A DNA stretch of 64,000 bases from an uncultured bacterium (GTDB lineage: Bacteria > Cyanobacteriota > Vampirovibrionia > Gastranaerophilales > Gastranaerophilaceae): positions 1 to 64,000 of the forward strand of contig CASGEP010000014.1 in NCBI GenBank assembly GCA_949300515.1, written 5' to 3'. Below, piece by piece: positions 42,993 through 52,410 of this stretch (positions are counted from its first letter, which is position 1; each line of letters begins with the position of its first letter). A program made the translations under genes and the position numbers. The notes below the pieces were generated by a model. That model saw only the letters and a list, made by a program, of their open reading frames with translations, searched no databases and was not told the DNA's origin.

Positions 42993-43489
42993 TTTGCAGC
43001 CTCAAAGTCTTTTTTAATGTTATTTAGAAAAACAAGATTATTTTCTCCCCGTGCATCCAGTTCAAAATACCTTACATCGCCTTCTTCGCTGTAGTCTACG
43101 TCCTTAGGGTAAGATATTTTTATGTCCATTCTGTCATAGCTTAGCGCATCTTCGCCGAAATTTGCCCACTCGACAAAAGTTAAAACATTTCTGTGAGAAT
43201 AGTCCAAAAGCTCCTCCATTATTGTTTTAAGCCCCTCTTTTTCAAGTCGGTACAAATCAAAATGGTAAACAGGCATTTTATATCCCAAATATTCGTTTAA
43301 AATTACAAAGCTCGGGCTGGTTATTTTTTCTTTAACGCCCATTTCTTTCAGCACATACCTCACAAAAGCCGTTTTGCCCGCGCCTATGTCACCATATAGC
43401 GACACAAAACAGCCGCTTTCGGGCAGATTTTTTGCAAAGGCATGTGCGAGTTTTCGGGTGTCTTTTAAATTTTTACATTCAATCTTCAT
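42989..43489 (-). CDS. tsaE: tRNA threonylcarbamoyladenosine synthesis ATPase TsaE
   Basis: A 166-residue P-loop protein of the t6A pathway. Walker A is GDIGAGKT (about residues 34-41), followed by the Thr-Ser-Pro-Ser-Phe switch and the HFDLYRLE motif near 75. The C-terminal tail of about 40 residues is a little longer than usual. It starts the tsaE-tsaB pair. Confidence 0.93.
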   Translation of the reverse strand: MKIECKNLKDTRKLAHAFAKNLPESGCFVSLYGDIGAGKTAFVRYVLKEMGVKEKITSPSFVILNEYLGYKMPVYHFDLYRLEKEGLKTIMEELLDYSHRNVLTFVEWANFGEDALSYDRMDIKISYPKDVDYSEEGDVRYFELDARGENNLVFLNNIKKDFEAAK

Positions 43490-43519
43490 AAAAAAATTTT
43501 AACATAAATATACAAACTC

Positions 43520-43547
43520 TAAAGTTTTATTCAAATTGTGCCGAAGT
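43520..43547 (+). promoter_or_regulatory. Sigma-28 (FliA) promoter
   Basis: TAAAGTTT (43520-43527) exactly matches the -35 consensus, and GCCGAAGT (43540-43547) matches the first five bases of the -10. The gap after TAAA is 16 bases, identical to the site at 2801. Transcription should start near 43554, about 40 bases before the small gene at 43595. Confidence 0.7.
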
Positions 43548-43594
43548 AAAAATTACAAGGATTTGGTTAATATAGCGCAGAAAGGTGAAGTTTT

Positions 43595-43771
43595 ATGAAC
43601 GAATATCAAAACTACGGCGAATATAATCCTGATTTGTGCGAATACAACCCGAGAAGCGCCGAACTTGAAGGTGAATTGAGAGAGCTTGTAAAAAGTGTTG
43701 AAAATTCTAAGATGACATTACTCCAAAACTTTATGAAAAAGATCTTACTTTTATCCTCCGCACAAAACTAG
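43595..43771 (+). CDS. Small 58-residue protein under sigma-28 control
   Basis: A 58-codon gene encoding a protein with a Tyr/Asn/Glu-rich first third, a charged helix (about 20-38) and a hydrophobic C-terminal helix (about 41-55) that could touch the membrane or a chaperone partner. ATG 43595 is preceded by AAAGG at 9 bases. The gene has its own sigma-28 promoter and its own terminator, so it is a compact single-gene transcription unit. I recognise no family. Being FliA-controlled, it may be a late flagellar or chemotaxis accessory protein or an export chaperone. Confidence 0.7.
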   Translation: MNEYQNYGEYNPDLCEYNPRSAELEGELRELVKSVENSKMTLLQNFMKKILLLSSAQN

Positions 43772-43774
43772 AAA

Positions 43775-43800
43775 ACAGCCCTCTTACGAGGGCTTTTTAT
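43775..43800 (+). terminator. Terminator of the 58-residue gene
   Basis: GCCCTC (43778-43783) pairs with GAGGGC (43788-43793), followed by TTTTTATTT on the plus strand. The AAAAC on the other side gives some minus-strand terminator function for the convergent 212-residue gene. Confidence 0.85.
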
Positions 43801-44439
43801 TTAAAACAGCTTTTTTGTACCCTGTTCGTGGAACTGACCGCCCGCACAGACAAGCTCGATTACTTTTAATAAAAACTCTCTTGAAGCGTCAATCGGGCTT
43901 ATTAAAAATTCCTGATTATCCTTGTGTCTTATTGTCATAATAGAATTTTGCGTTTTTTCCGCGGGCACATAAAGAGAGGCAATTTCATTATCCAAAAGCG
44001 CCTTCATTTGCGACTCGTAGTCGTCCGCACCTTTCATTATCGCATTGTAATTCCCGTTCAGCGCAAATATACGCCCGCAAAACAGCGGAGCGCGCCCCTC
44101 CTGCGGCAGAGCCTTTGGAGATATATTGAAGCGCGAAGTAAAAGTAATCTTGTGCCAGAGAATATTAACATATGCAAGGGTTTGCGAGTTGTCTATCTCA
44201 TAGTACACATTTTGTGTGGGGATGTTTCTTATTTTAAAAGACTGCTTTAAATACTCAACAACAGACTGCATTGTGTCAATCATTTTTATAAACATTTCCT
44301 GTGTAAGCTGGCTTGACTGCTGAAAATCAAGAAATTGTTTATACATATAAACCGCGACAAGTCCCGCTCGTTCTTGAACAACCGAGGATTTGCGCACCTG
44401 TATATCCAAATTATCCAAACTATCAAAATTATTTTGCAA
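43801..44439 (-). CDS. Protein of unknown function, 212 residues
   Basis: A cytoplasmic protein with a helical N-terminal half (about residues 10-75, Gln/Met-rich) and a beta-rich second half. I recognise no family. The start is probably TTG 44439, because AAAAGG lies about 9 bases upstream and no ATG precedes it in frame. It converges on the 58-residue sigma-28-linked gene across a shared terminator. Confidence 0.65.
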   Translation of the reverse strand: MQNNFDSLDNLDIQVRKSSVVQERAGLVAVYMYKQFLDFQQSSQLTQEMFIKMIDTMQSVVEYLKQSFKIRNIPTQNVYYEIDNSQTLAYVNILWHKITFTSRFNISPKALPQEGRAPLFCGRIFALNGNYNAIMKGADDYESQMKALLDNEIASLYVPAEKTQNSIMTIRHKDNQEFLISPIDASREFLLKVIELVCAGGQFHEQGTKKLF

Positions 44440-44593
44440 TTTAAAGCGCCTTTTTTTGGGTTAATGTCTAAATGATATAACAAAAACGGGGATAAATATA
44501 CACTAAGAATAATATTATTTTCAAAAATTTTAAATACTGGATTTATATTATTTTTTCAAAAAAGTTGTATAATTGTTTGAGAGGGTAATTTTT

Positions 44594-45496
44594 ATGGGAG
44601 TATCTGACAGCTCAAAAAAATATCTGGAGGAGTTTAAAATTTATTTAAAGAGCGAAAAAAACTTTTCCAATCATACAATAAGAGCCTACAGCGCAGATGT
44701 ATACACTTTTCTCATCTGGGCTGATAACTTAGATGTCGATGAAATTAACTCTAAAAAATTCAGCGAATATCTCTATTTTATACAAAAAATCAACTATACA
44801 AAAACTACGATAGCAAGGAAAATCGCCTCAATTCGCGCTTTTTACAAATTTTTATTTCAGGAAGAAATTATAGAAACAAACCCCGCTGATGCCCTTGTAG
44901 CGCCAAAACGCCCGAAATCACTTCCGGATTTTATGAGCGAAGATGAAGTTGAAAATATATTAAGAAATGTAAAAATTGAAACTCCTGCAGGATACAGAAA
45001 CAGGGTCATTTTTGAACTTTTATGGGTGTCGGGAATGCGTATCAGCGAGCTTTCAAACCTTAACTATGAAAACCTTAACCTGCAGCAAAATGAAATAAGG
45101 GTTCTGGGCAAAGGTTCAAAAGAGCGCATTGTACTAATCCCCGACAAAACAAAAGAAAACCTTGAAAACTACATAAACAACGTATCTGATTTGATTTGCA
45201 AAGCAAAAAAATTGCCGAATTCTCCGCTTTTTATAAACTACAACGGTTTCAGACTGCAAAACCAAAGTATAAGAAAAGCACTGAATGAAGTTGTGGAAAA
45301 AATAGAACTCCCCAAAAAAATAACTCCGCACATGTTCAGGCACAGTTTTGCAACAAGACTGCTTGAAAACGGCGCCGACCTGAGGATTGTTCAGGAACTT
45401 TTGGGGCATGCCAGCATATCAAACACCCAGATATACACCCACGTATCAAGCGCCCGCCTGAAATCCGTCTACAATTCGACCCACCCGCGTGCATAG
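44594..45496 (+). CDS. xerD: Tyrosine recombinase XerC/XerD
   Basis: A 300-residue site-specific recombinase with a SAM-like core-binding domain (about residues 8-95) and a catalytic domain. The catalytic set is visible: Arg in SGMRISEL (about 154), Lys in GKGSKERIV, His-x-x-Arg in HMFRHSFAT (about 246-249), His in LLGHASI and Tyr in TQIYTHV (about 281). The length and lack of phage or integron genes nearby suggest the chromosome-dimer resolution enzyme rather than a mobile integrase; whether XerC, XerD or a sole Xer cannot be told. I start at ATG 44594 behind GAGAGG; the frame extends to TTG 44573. Confidence 0.88.
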   Translation: MGVSDSSKKYLEEFKIYLKSEKNFSNHTIRAYSADVYTFLIWADNLDVDEINSKKFSEYLYFIQKINYTKTTIARKIASIRAFYKFLFQEEIIETNPADALVAPKRPKSLPDFMSEDEVENILRNVKIETPAGYRNRVIFELLWVSGMRISELSNLNYENLNLQQNEIRVLGKGSKERIVLIPDKTKENLENYINNVSDLICKAKKLPNSPLFINYNGFRLQNQSIRKALNEVVEKIELPKKITPHMFRHSFATRLLENGADLRIVQELLGHASISNTQIYTHVSSARLKSVYNSTHPRA

Positions 45497-45554
45497 CCTT
45501 AATATAGCTTATCGGGCAATAAAATACAAAACAAAAGTATAATATTATTTTGTG

Positions 45555-46625
45555 ATGAAAAAATTATTTTTAATCACAATTTCCGCCATATTTGCAATTA
45601 CAGGTACATCTTGCGCGATAAATAAATCACAGGAGATAATAAGACCTGTTGAGTATATTATAGTAAAAAGCGGCTCAAATGCCTCGGACAAAGTGTTTTT
45701 CGGATATCTAAAATCAAGCTCGCTCACTGATTTAAGTTTTCAAATAGAAGGAACACTCAAAAAAATCTATGTAAGCGAAGGTCAAACCGTATCAAAAGGG
45801 CAAATAATAGCAGAACTTGATGCCCCGCTTTATCATATTCAGGTGCAGGAGGCGCAATATGCACTATCTGACGCCGTTATTCAATATCAAAATGCAAAAA
45901 GCTACTATGACAGAATAAAAAAACTCCATGCGGCAGGCGGAATTTCAGACAATGACACGGATAACGCCAAAACAAAAATGGAGTCCGCAAACTATCAAAT
46001 TCAAATCGCACGCGAAAAGCTCAACTACATGGTTCATCGCTCCGGATACAGATGGATTTACGCACCCTCAGACGGAATAATCCTCTCAAAAGCCGCATCG
46101 GAGCAGCAATATTTAAACCCCGGCGCGCCCGTTGTACAGTTTCAGGGGATTAAAGACGTAGAAGCCTACATATTTGTATCTCAAAACTACATCAATAAAA
46201 TTAAATGTACAGACAGTGCAAAGGTAAAAGTTGATGCGATTAAAGATAAAATTTTTGATGCACAGGTAAAAGAAATAAGCCAAACAAGTCTGGAGCAGCT
46301 TTCATACAGAGTTAAATTAAAAATATTTAACCAGACGACCGAGTTAAAAGACGGAATGAGCGCAAGCGCAAACTTTGAAATAAACAAAAACGAAAAAGAC
46401 ACAATGCTCATCCCGATAAATTCAATAATAAAAGAAGGCGGCAGAAGTATTGTCTATACAATAATCAAAAGAAACAACAACTATGGCATAATAAAAAAGA
46501 ATTTTGTTGAAACGGGAGAGCTGAACGGAAACAGTGTTGTAATAAAGAGCGGCTTAAATGACGGAGATTACCTCGTTACAAGGGGTGTTAGCGAGGTACA
46601 GGAAGGACAGAGGGTAAAATATTAA
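45555..46625 (+). CDS. RND efflux adaptor, probable lipoprotein
   Basis: A 356-residue membrane fusion protein. It has a signal sequence with a lipobox-like end (Gly-Thr-Ser-Cys at about residues 16-19), so it is probably lipid-anchored. The lipoyl half LSFQIEGTLKKIYVSEGQTVSKGQIIAELD (about 58-88), the helical hairpin (about 92-150) and the barrel domain follow. GTG 45552 directly before the ATG is an alternative start. A TATAAT ends at 45543, so the leader is at most about 5 bases. Its stop overlaps the pump gene start (TAATG). Confidence 0.88.
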   Translation: MKKLFLITISAIFAITGTSCAINKSQEIIRPVEYIIVKSGSNASDKVFFGYLKSSSLTDLSFQIEGTLKKIYVSEGQTVSKGQIIAELDAPLYHIQVQEAQYALSDAVIQYQNAKSYYDRIKKLHAAGGISDNDTDNAKTKMESANYQIQIAREKLNYMVHRSGYRWIYAPSDGIILSKAASEQQYLNPGAPVVQFQGIKDVEAYIFVSQNYINKIKCTDSAKVKVDAIKDKIFDAQVKEISQTSLEQLSYRVKLKIFNQTTELKDGMSASANFEINKNEKDTMLIPINSIIKEGGRSIVYTIIKRNNNYGIIKKNFVETGELNGNSVVIKSGLNDGDYLVTRGVSEVQEGQRVKY

Positions 46626-49600
46626 TGCATTTAACAAAATTTTTCCTTGAAAAAAAATTCCTTCTTTTAACTCTTATAACAATTATCATCTTTGGCGGAA
46701 TATCCTATTACATTACAACGCCCAGAAACGAAGACCCCGGCTTTAAAATAAGGACTGCGGTGGTAACAGGTATCTTTAACGGCGCGGATTCAAGACAGAC
46801 GGATAAATACCTGACCGATGAAATAAAATCCGCGGTTGAGCAGGTGAGTGAAGTCGAGGACATAAGAAGCAAATCATACGAAGGCAAAAGTGTTGTCTAT
46901 GTTGATGTTTATGAAAACTACAAAGAACTTCAGCCAATCTGGGACAAACTCAGAAGAAAAATTGCAAATATACAGTCGCAGCTCCCAAAAGGCACGGCAG
47001 TGCAGGTTGATGACGAATTCGGCGATGTTTTCGGCATAATACTTGCTATAACGGGTAAAGACTTCAGCTACATAGAGATAAAAGACTACGCAGACACAAT
47101 AAAAGAAGAACTGCTGAAGCTTGATGACACATCAAAAGTTGAAATACTCGGCGAAGCACAGGAAACCGTTTATCTTTACTATGACAACTCAAGACTTGCA
47201 AAGTACAGCTTAAGTCCCGATGAACTTCAAAATATACTCTCCAAAACAAATATTATCACCCAGAGCGGCAAAATCCTCATCGGCGACAGGTATATTCTTG
47301 TACAAAGCGACGACAACTACACTGATGTCGAAAACATTAAAAACACGATAATAACTTACGGAAAAAAAGAGGAAGCGGTAAAATTAGGCGACATTCTGAC
47401 TGTTAAAAAAACATTTAAAGACCCGCCCGACACAATAATGCAATTTAACGGACAAAAAGCGCTTATTATAGCCCTTTCAATGAAGGAAAACGGCAATATA
47501 TTAAACTTCGGGAAAGCGGTAAAAAACAAAGTTAACGAATTAAAAAGCTACATGCCTGTTGGTATAAACATTGAATATGCGGCATTTCAACCCGAATATG
47601 TCAAATATTTAACGGATAAATTTACCACAAGCCTTATTCAGAGCGTACTTATAGTTATTGTAATGATATTAATAATTTTGGGAATAAAAACAGGGCTTAT
47701 TGTAGGGCTTATAATTCCCGTTACCATTCTCGGGACGTTTTTTGTAATGGGAAATTTAAAAATATGGCTGGATAAAATCTCTCTGAGCGCGCTCATAATA
47801 GCACTTGGAATACTCGTTGACAACTCCATTGTAATATCTGAGGGTATTTTAAAAAAAATCAAATCCGGCGCCAAAAACATTAAAGACACGGCAATACGGG
47901 TTTGCGAAAAGTTCCAAATGCCGCTTTTAATATCAACTCTCACAACTTCCTGCGCGTTTTTACCCATATATCTTGCAAACTCAACCGTGAGCGAATACAC
48001 CTCAAGTCTTTTTAAAGTTGTAGCCTGTACTCTTTTAATATCGTGGTTTTTATCAATAACATTTTTACCGTATTTAATAGAAATATTCGCTAAAGACGGG
48101 ATAAAAACACCTCAAAATGCCCTAAATATCTCGAAATATACTGCAAAATACATAAAAAAAGCCCTGCAAAACCCGAAATATACAGTCTTTTTTGCAGGCG
48201 TTTTTGTTTTATTCTCTTTTGTATTATTTTCGTTTGTTCCCAAAATATTTTTCCCCGACTCCGACAGAGCAATGTTTGAAATAGAATTTAACCTGCCCGA
48301 GGGCACGGACATTGAGGTAACAAAAAAAGTGACACAAAAGGCGGGAGAGTATTTAAAAAGTTTGAAAGAGGTTAAAAACTACTCAAGCTACATAGGCACC
48401 TCCGCCCCGCGCTATGTCTTATCCGCAAGCCCTAAGCCTATTAAGAGCAATTATGCAATGATACTTGCAAACACAAAAACTTACAAAAATATGGATAAAA
48501 TTGTCGAAGATGTGCAAAACTACTGCTCAAAAACCTTTGCCGATTCAAATACTATTGTAAGAAAAATCCCCCTCGGACCGCCTTATGATGCCCCTGTCGA
48601 GATAAGAGTTTTTGGAAACGATGAGAACGAACTTTTTGAAATTGTACGCGATATCCAAAAAGAACTCAGGGAAATAAAAGGGGTAATACTTGTAAAAGAC
48701 GACTGGGGAGCAAAAATCCCGAAAATAAAAATTGACATTGACGAGCAGAGCGCCTCAAGGTACGGAATAACAAATCAGATGGCGGCACAGAGCCTGCAGG
48801 CGGGACTGAGCGGTTTTACCGTGTCAAGCTACTGGCGTGACACAACTTCAATTCCTATAGTTTACAGGCTGAATTCACAATCTTGGGACAATGTAAATAT
48901 AATCGACTCAATAGGCATTTACACCCCTCTGTGGGAAAAAACCCTGCCGCTGTCACAGTTTGCAACGCTTTCTCTTGCATTTGAATACCCCTGTATAATA
49001 AGGCGAAACGGTTTTCTAACGGTAACCGTGCAAGGCTGGACAGATAAAAAAGAAACAACCGCTCAAAAAGTAATACAGACAATTAAGCCCTATCTGAACT
49101 CGATTGATTTTCCTCTCGGCTGGGGATATGAAGAAGGCGGAAGTGTAGAAAATTCCAAAAAAGGAAATAAATCTGTCGCACAAAAAATTCCCACAGCATT
49201 TAGCATTATACTTTTGCTTTTGATAGGTTATTTTAACTCTTATAAAATTCCCGTTATTGTACTTATAAGCTCCGCTATGGCACTGAGCGGCGCAAACATA
49301 GGGCTTTTAATAACAAAAAGCGATTTTGGCTTTATGACTTTTTTGGCATATGTGTGCCTTGTCGGAATTGCAACAAACAACGCCGTTGTACTGCTTGATA
49401 CAATTGAAAAAGAAAGAAAAAATAAAAACAACTCAAATCTTCGCCTTGTTATACAAAAGTCTGCAAGAAGCCGCATAACACCAATATTTTTAACGGCAAT
49501 AACAACAATAGGGGGTATGCTCCCGCTTTGGATAGGACGCGACCCAATGTTTTCGTCCCTTGCTGTTGCAATTATTTTCGGACTGGCGTCGTCTGTATGC

Positions 49601-49687
49601 ATTACACTGCTTGTTACACCATGTTTATATTTTATTTTGTGTTCAAAAGAAGCGCAAAAAGAGGCTCCAAGTCAGCCTGCTCAATAG
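46625..49687 (+). CDS. RND efflux pump, inner membrane subunit (second system)
   Basis: A 1020-residue HAE1-family RND transporter. Membrane helix blocks lie at about residues 335-530 and 860-1010, with two large periplasmic domains. In the helix-4 region the sequence LGILVDNSIVISEG has one Asp (VDN) where AcrB has an Asp-Asp pair, as in the more divergent RND subgroup. No TolC gene accompanies it, so it may use the channel of the first system. The last 56 bases overlap the end of the convergent bioF-like gene, so the C-termini of two proteins are encoded on opposite strands of the same DNA. Confidence 0.9.
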   Translation: MHLTKFFLEKKFLLLTLITIIIFGGISYYITTPRNEDPGFKIRTAVVTGIFNGADSRQTDKYLTDEIKSAVEQVSEVEDIRSKSYEGKSVVYVDVYENYKELQPIWDKLRRKIANIQSQLPKGTAVQVDDEFGDVFGIILAITGKDFSYIEIKDYADTIKEELLKLDDTSKVEILGEAQETVYLYYDNSRLAKYSLSPDELQNILSKTNIITQSGKILIGDRYILVQSDDNYTDVENIKNTIITYGKKEEAVKLGDILTVKKTFKDPPDTIMQFNGQKALIIALSMKENGNILNFGKAVKNKVNELKSYMPVGINIEYAAFQPEYVKYLTDKFTTSLIQSVLIVIVMILIILGIKTGLIVGLIIPVTILGTFFVMGNLKIWLDKISLSALIIALGILVDNSIVISEGILKKIKSGAKNIKDTAIRVCEKFQMPLLISTLTTSCAFLPIYLANSTVSEYTSSLFKVVACTLLISWFLSITFLPYLIEIFAKDGIKTPQNALNISKYTAKYIKKALQNPKYTVFFAGVFVLFSFVLFSFVPKIFFPDSDRAMFEIEFNLPEGTDIEVTKKVTQKAGEYLKSLKEVKNYSSYIGTSAPRYVLSASPKPIKSNYAMILANTKTYKNMDKIVEDVQNYCSKTFADSNTIVRKIPLGPPYDAPVEIRVFGNDENELFEIVRDIQKELREIKGVILVKDDWGAKIPKIKIDIDEQSASRYGITNQMAAQSLQAGLSGFTVSSYWRDTTSIPIVYRLNSQSWDNVNIIDSIGIYTPLWEKTLPLSQFATLSLAFEYPCIIRRNGFLTVTVQGWTDKKETTAQKVIQTIKPYLNSIDFPLGWGYEEGGSVENSKKGNKSVAQKIPTAFSIILLLLIGYFNSYKIPVIVLISSAMALSGANIGLLITKSDFGFMTFLAYVCLVGIATNNAVVLLDTIEKERKNKNNSNLRLVIQKSARSRITPIFLTAITTIGGMLPLWIGRDPMFSSLAVAIIFGLASSVCITLLVTPCLYFILCSKEAQKEAPSQPAQ

Positions 49688-50780
49688 CTGCACTAAGCGA
49701 GATTCTCAAGCGAGCGGAATTTTTTGCAACAGTTGGATATCTTATCGGCAAACAATAAAAGCCCTTATCCATAAGCGTTTTAGAAAACTCAAGCGCCTTT
49801 TGATTTTCACCGAGAACAACAGGAACAATGTAACTTGACCCTAAAATATTAAGCCCGCAAAGCCTTTTATGTACAATATCCGTCAATTTCAATAATTTGT
49901 TTTGAAATTTATCGGAAGAAAAAATATAATTTTGCAAAACAAAATATGCAAACTCCGCGCTTATTTGAGGAAAAACAGTCGAGAAAATAAAAGAGCGTGA
50001 AAAGTTTATCAAATAATCAATTAAAACCTTACATCCTACGCAAAACGCCCCATAAGACCCTACTGCCTTACCAAAAGTCGCCATAATTAAATCGACCTTG
50101 TCAAGCATACCTTCTTGCGCACAAAAGCCCAACCCACCGCCATACACCCCAAAAGAGTGTGCCTCGTCAACAATCAAAATTGCGCCGTATTTTTCTTTTA
50201 ATTCAACAAGCTTTTTTATGTCGCAAAAGTCGCCGTCCATAGAAAATAGCGCTTCTGTTGAGATAATTACATTTGCGTATTTTTTGGAATATCTGATAAG
50301 TTTTGACTCTAAATCTTCATAATTAGCGTGTTTAAAAGGTATTAAATCCGCGCCGCCAAGGCGTATCCCGTCAATTATACTCGCATGGTTTAACTTATCG
50401 CAAAACACAACATCGCCCTTTTTGGCAAGGGCACTATATATGCCGACATTTGCGTGATAGCCGCTGTTAAACAAAAGTGCGGCTTCCTTTTTAAATTTTT
50501 GGCTCAATAGCACTTCAAGTTTCTCATACGAAGTCGTATTTGCGCATAGAAGCCTTGCAGAGGGCACGCTGAGCGGTTTATCGTAATTTTTTAAAAATTC
50601 CTGCCCGACATCCTTATAAGTGCTGATTCCAAGATAGTCATTGGATGAAAGGTTTAAAAGCCTTCTGTTGTTTTGTATTACATATTTACCTTCAATCTCA
50701 AGAGCACTCAGCGAGCGAAAATTCAGACTTGCCTTTTTATCCGAAATCGCATCCGCATACGTCCTAAAGAGATTTTTCAT
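49632..50780 (-). CDS. bioF: BioF/KBL-type alpha-oxoamine synthase
   Basis: A 382-residue PLP enzyme of the 8-amino-7-oxononanoate synthase / 2-amino-3-ketobutyrate CoA ligase group. Motifs: SNDYLG near residue 46, the His in DKLNHASIIDG near 130, DEAHSFGVYG near 200 and the PLP Lys in MATFGKAVGSYGA near 235. BioF would start biotin synthesis; without other bio genes here, a different acyl-CoA/amino acid pair is possible. It overlaps the symporter gene upstream by 17 bases, and the RND gene downstream by 56 bases in the opposite strand. Confidence 0.82.
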   Translation of the reverse strand: MKNLFRTYADAISDKKASLNFRSLSALEIEGKYVIQNNRRLLNLSSNDYLGISTYKDVGQEFLKNYDKPLSVPSARLLCANTTSYEKLEVLLSQKFKKEAALLFNSGYHANVGIYSALAKKGDVVFCDKLNHASIIDGIRLGGADLIPFKHANYEDLESKLIRYSKKYANVIISTEALFSMDGDFCDIKKLVELKEKYGAILIVDEAHSFGVYGGGLGFCAQEGMLDKVDLIMATFGKAVGSYGAFCVGCKVLIDYLINFSRSFIFSTVFPQISAEFAYFVLQNYIFSSDKFQNKLLKLTDIVHKRLCGLNILGSSYIVPVVLGENQKALEFSKTLMDKGFYCLPIRYPTVAKNSARLRISLSAAIEQADLEPLFALLLNTK

Positions 50781-52308
50781 CTTTAAACCAGACTCTGTTC
50801 AGCGGATTTATTAATTTATATTTTTTGCAATAGGCAATCAAATCTTGTTTAATTTCGGGTAAGAGAATGAATATTGCAATAAGGTTGGGTGCAGCCATCG
50901 CAAGCATTGTAGCGTCCGTAAAGTCAATAACACTTTGAAGATTCATGCAAGAGCCGATTACGATAAATATACAAAACATTATCTGGTAAACTTTTGTACG
51001 TTTAAAACCTTCTCCAAAAAGGTAGCTCCAGGCTTTCTGACCGTAATATGCCCAGCTTATAATAGTGGAAATTGCAAAAAGTATTATGACTACCGCAAGC
51101 ACATAGGGGAAGAACGAAATTGTTCCGCCAAAAGCCGCAGAAGTAAGCTCTACGCCTGTTATACCTTCGCGATAGTTCAGATATTCGCCCGTTACAATAA
51201 TTACAAACGCAGTCAGAGAACATATAATAACCGTATCCAAAAACGGCTCCATCAATGAAACAAAACCTTGTGAAATGGGTTCATTTGTTTTAACAGCAGC
51301 GTATGCAATCGGCGCAGAGCCGGAGCCCGCTTCGTTAGATTGTACCGAGCGTCTGAAACCTATTATAATCGTGCCTATAACGCCGCCGACAACAGATTGC
51401 GGCATAAAGGCCTCTTTTACTATTACATATATCGCATGCGGGATGTGTTGAAAATTCATAAGGATAATTGCCGCAGCGGCAAACAAATACAGACCACACA
51501 TAATGGGAACGATTTTTGAAGTTACGTTGGCTATGGATTTAATACCGCCAACGATTATCAAACCTACGATAATTGCAACGATTAAGCCGAATACCCAGCT
51601 GTGAGCCGCAAAAAAGCTGCTCTCTCCGCCTGTAATATTTATTACCTGCTGTGTTGCCTGGTTTATTTGCAGCATATTTCCGCCGCCGAGAGCACCCGGA
51701 ACGCACATTAGCGCAAAAATAAGTGCAAGCGGCTGCCCGAGCCATCTCAAACCCTTTCTTGTAAGACCGTGCGCAATGTAGAACATAGGTCCGCCCGATA
51801 CCGAGCCGTCCGCATTAAACCTTCTGTATTTAACGGCAAGTGTGCACTCCAAAAATTTTGAAGCCATGCCGCAAAGTGCGCCGAATATCATCCAAAACAT
51901 AGCTCCGGGGCCGCCTATAGATATTGCTATTGCAACGCCCGCAATATTCCCGAGTCCTACCGTGCCTGATAAAGCGGTTGCAAAAGCGCCCATAGAGCTT
52001 ACTTCGCCATCGCGATCATTGTCATGTTCTTTATGATATTTTCCGAAAAGCTGTTTTAAAGAGTGCTTAAAACCCCATATGCCTATTAATCTTAAATAAA
52101 TTGTGTAGAATATGCTTGATAAAATCAAAAACAGAATTATAACCGGCACTTTCGTGCCCGCAATTGTAACCGAGGTAAAAATTGCTCCCGAAAATGCATC
52201 TGAAAAGGGTGCAAAATACTTATCCACGCAATCGCTCACGCTAAGTGCAAAAACACTTTGGGGAATAAGAAACATTGTTGCTAATACTAAAAGTAATCGA
52301 CTAATCAT
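50764..52308 (-). CDS. Sodium/alanine symporter, AGCS family
   Basis: A 514-residue inner membrane amino-acid carrier driven by sodium. About 10 hydrophobic segments are present after a signal-like first helix. Family motifs are GNIAGVAIAISIGGPGAMFWM (about residues 118-138) and GSGSAPIAYAAVKTNEP with the preceding RRSVQSNEAG (about 320-345). Substrates are usually alanine or glycine. It is cotranscribed with the bioF-like enzyme, and alanine is the amino acid substrate of BioF, so the pairing may be meaningful. Confidence 0.92.
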   Translation of the reverse strand: MISRLLLVLATMFLIPQSVFALSVSDCVDKYFAPFSDAFSGAIFTSVTIAGTKVPVIILFLILSSIFYTIYLRLIGIWGFKHSLKQLFGKYHKEHDNDRDGEVSSMGAFATALSGTVGLGNIAGVAIAISIGGPGAMFWMIFGALCGMASKFLECTLAVKYRRFNADGSVSGGPMFYIAHGLTRKGLRWLGQPLALIFALMCVPGALGGGNMLQINQATQQVINITGGESSFFAAHSWVFGLIVAIIVGLIIVGGIKSIANVTSKIVPIMCGLYLFAAAAIILMNFQHIPHAIYVIVKEAFMPQSVVGGVIGTIIIGFRRSVQSNEAGSGSAPIAYAAVKTNEPISQGFVSLMEPFLDTVIICSLTAFVIIVTGEYLNYREGITGVELTSAAFGGTISFFPYVLAVVIILFAISTIISWAYYGQKAWSYLFGEGFKRTKVYQIMFCIFIVIGSCMNLQSVIDFTDATMLAMAAPNLIAIFILLPEIKQDLIAYCKKYKLINPLNRVWFKDEKSL

Positions 52309-52410
52309 TAATTCACTCTCTGCTTTAATAAACCTTAACCATAATCACACAAAAAGGACTACATGACAAAACCTTGAGTCAATTTTGTTACATAAATTTA
52401 AAAGCCATGC

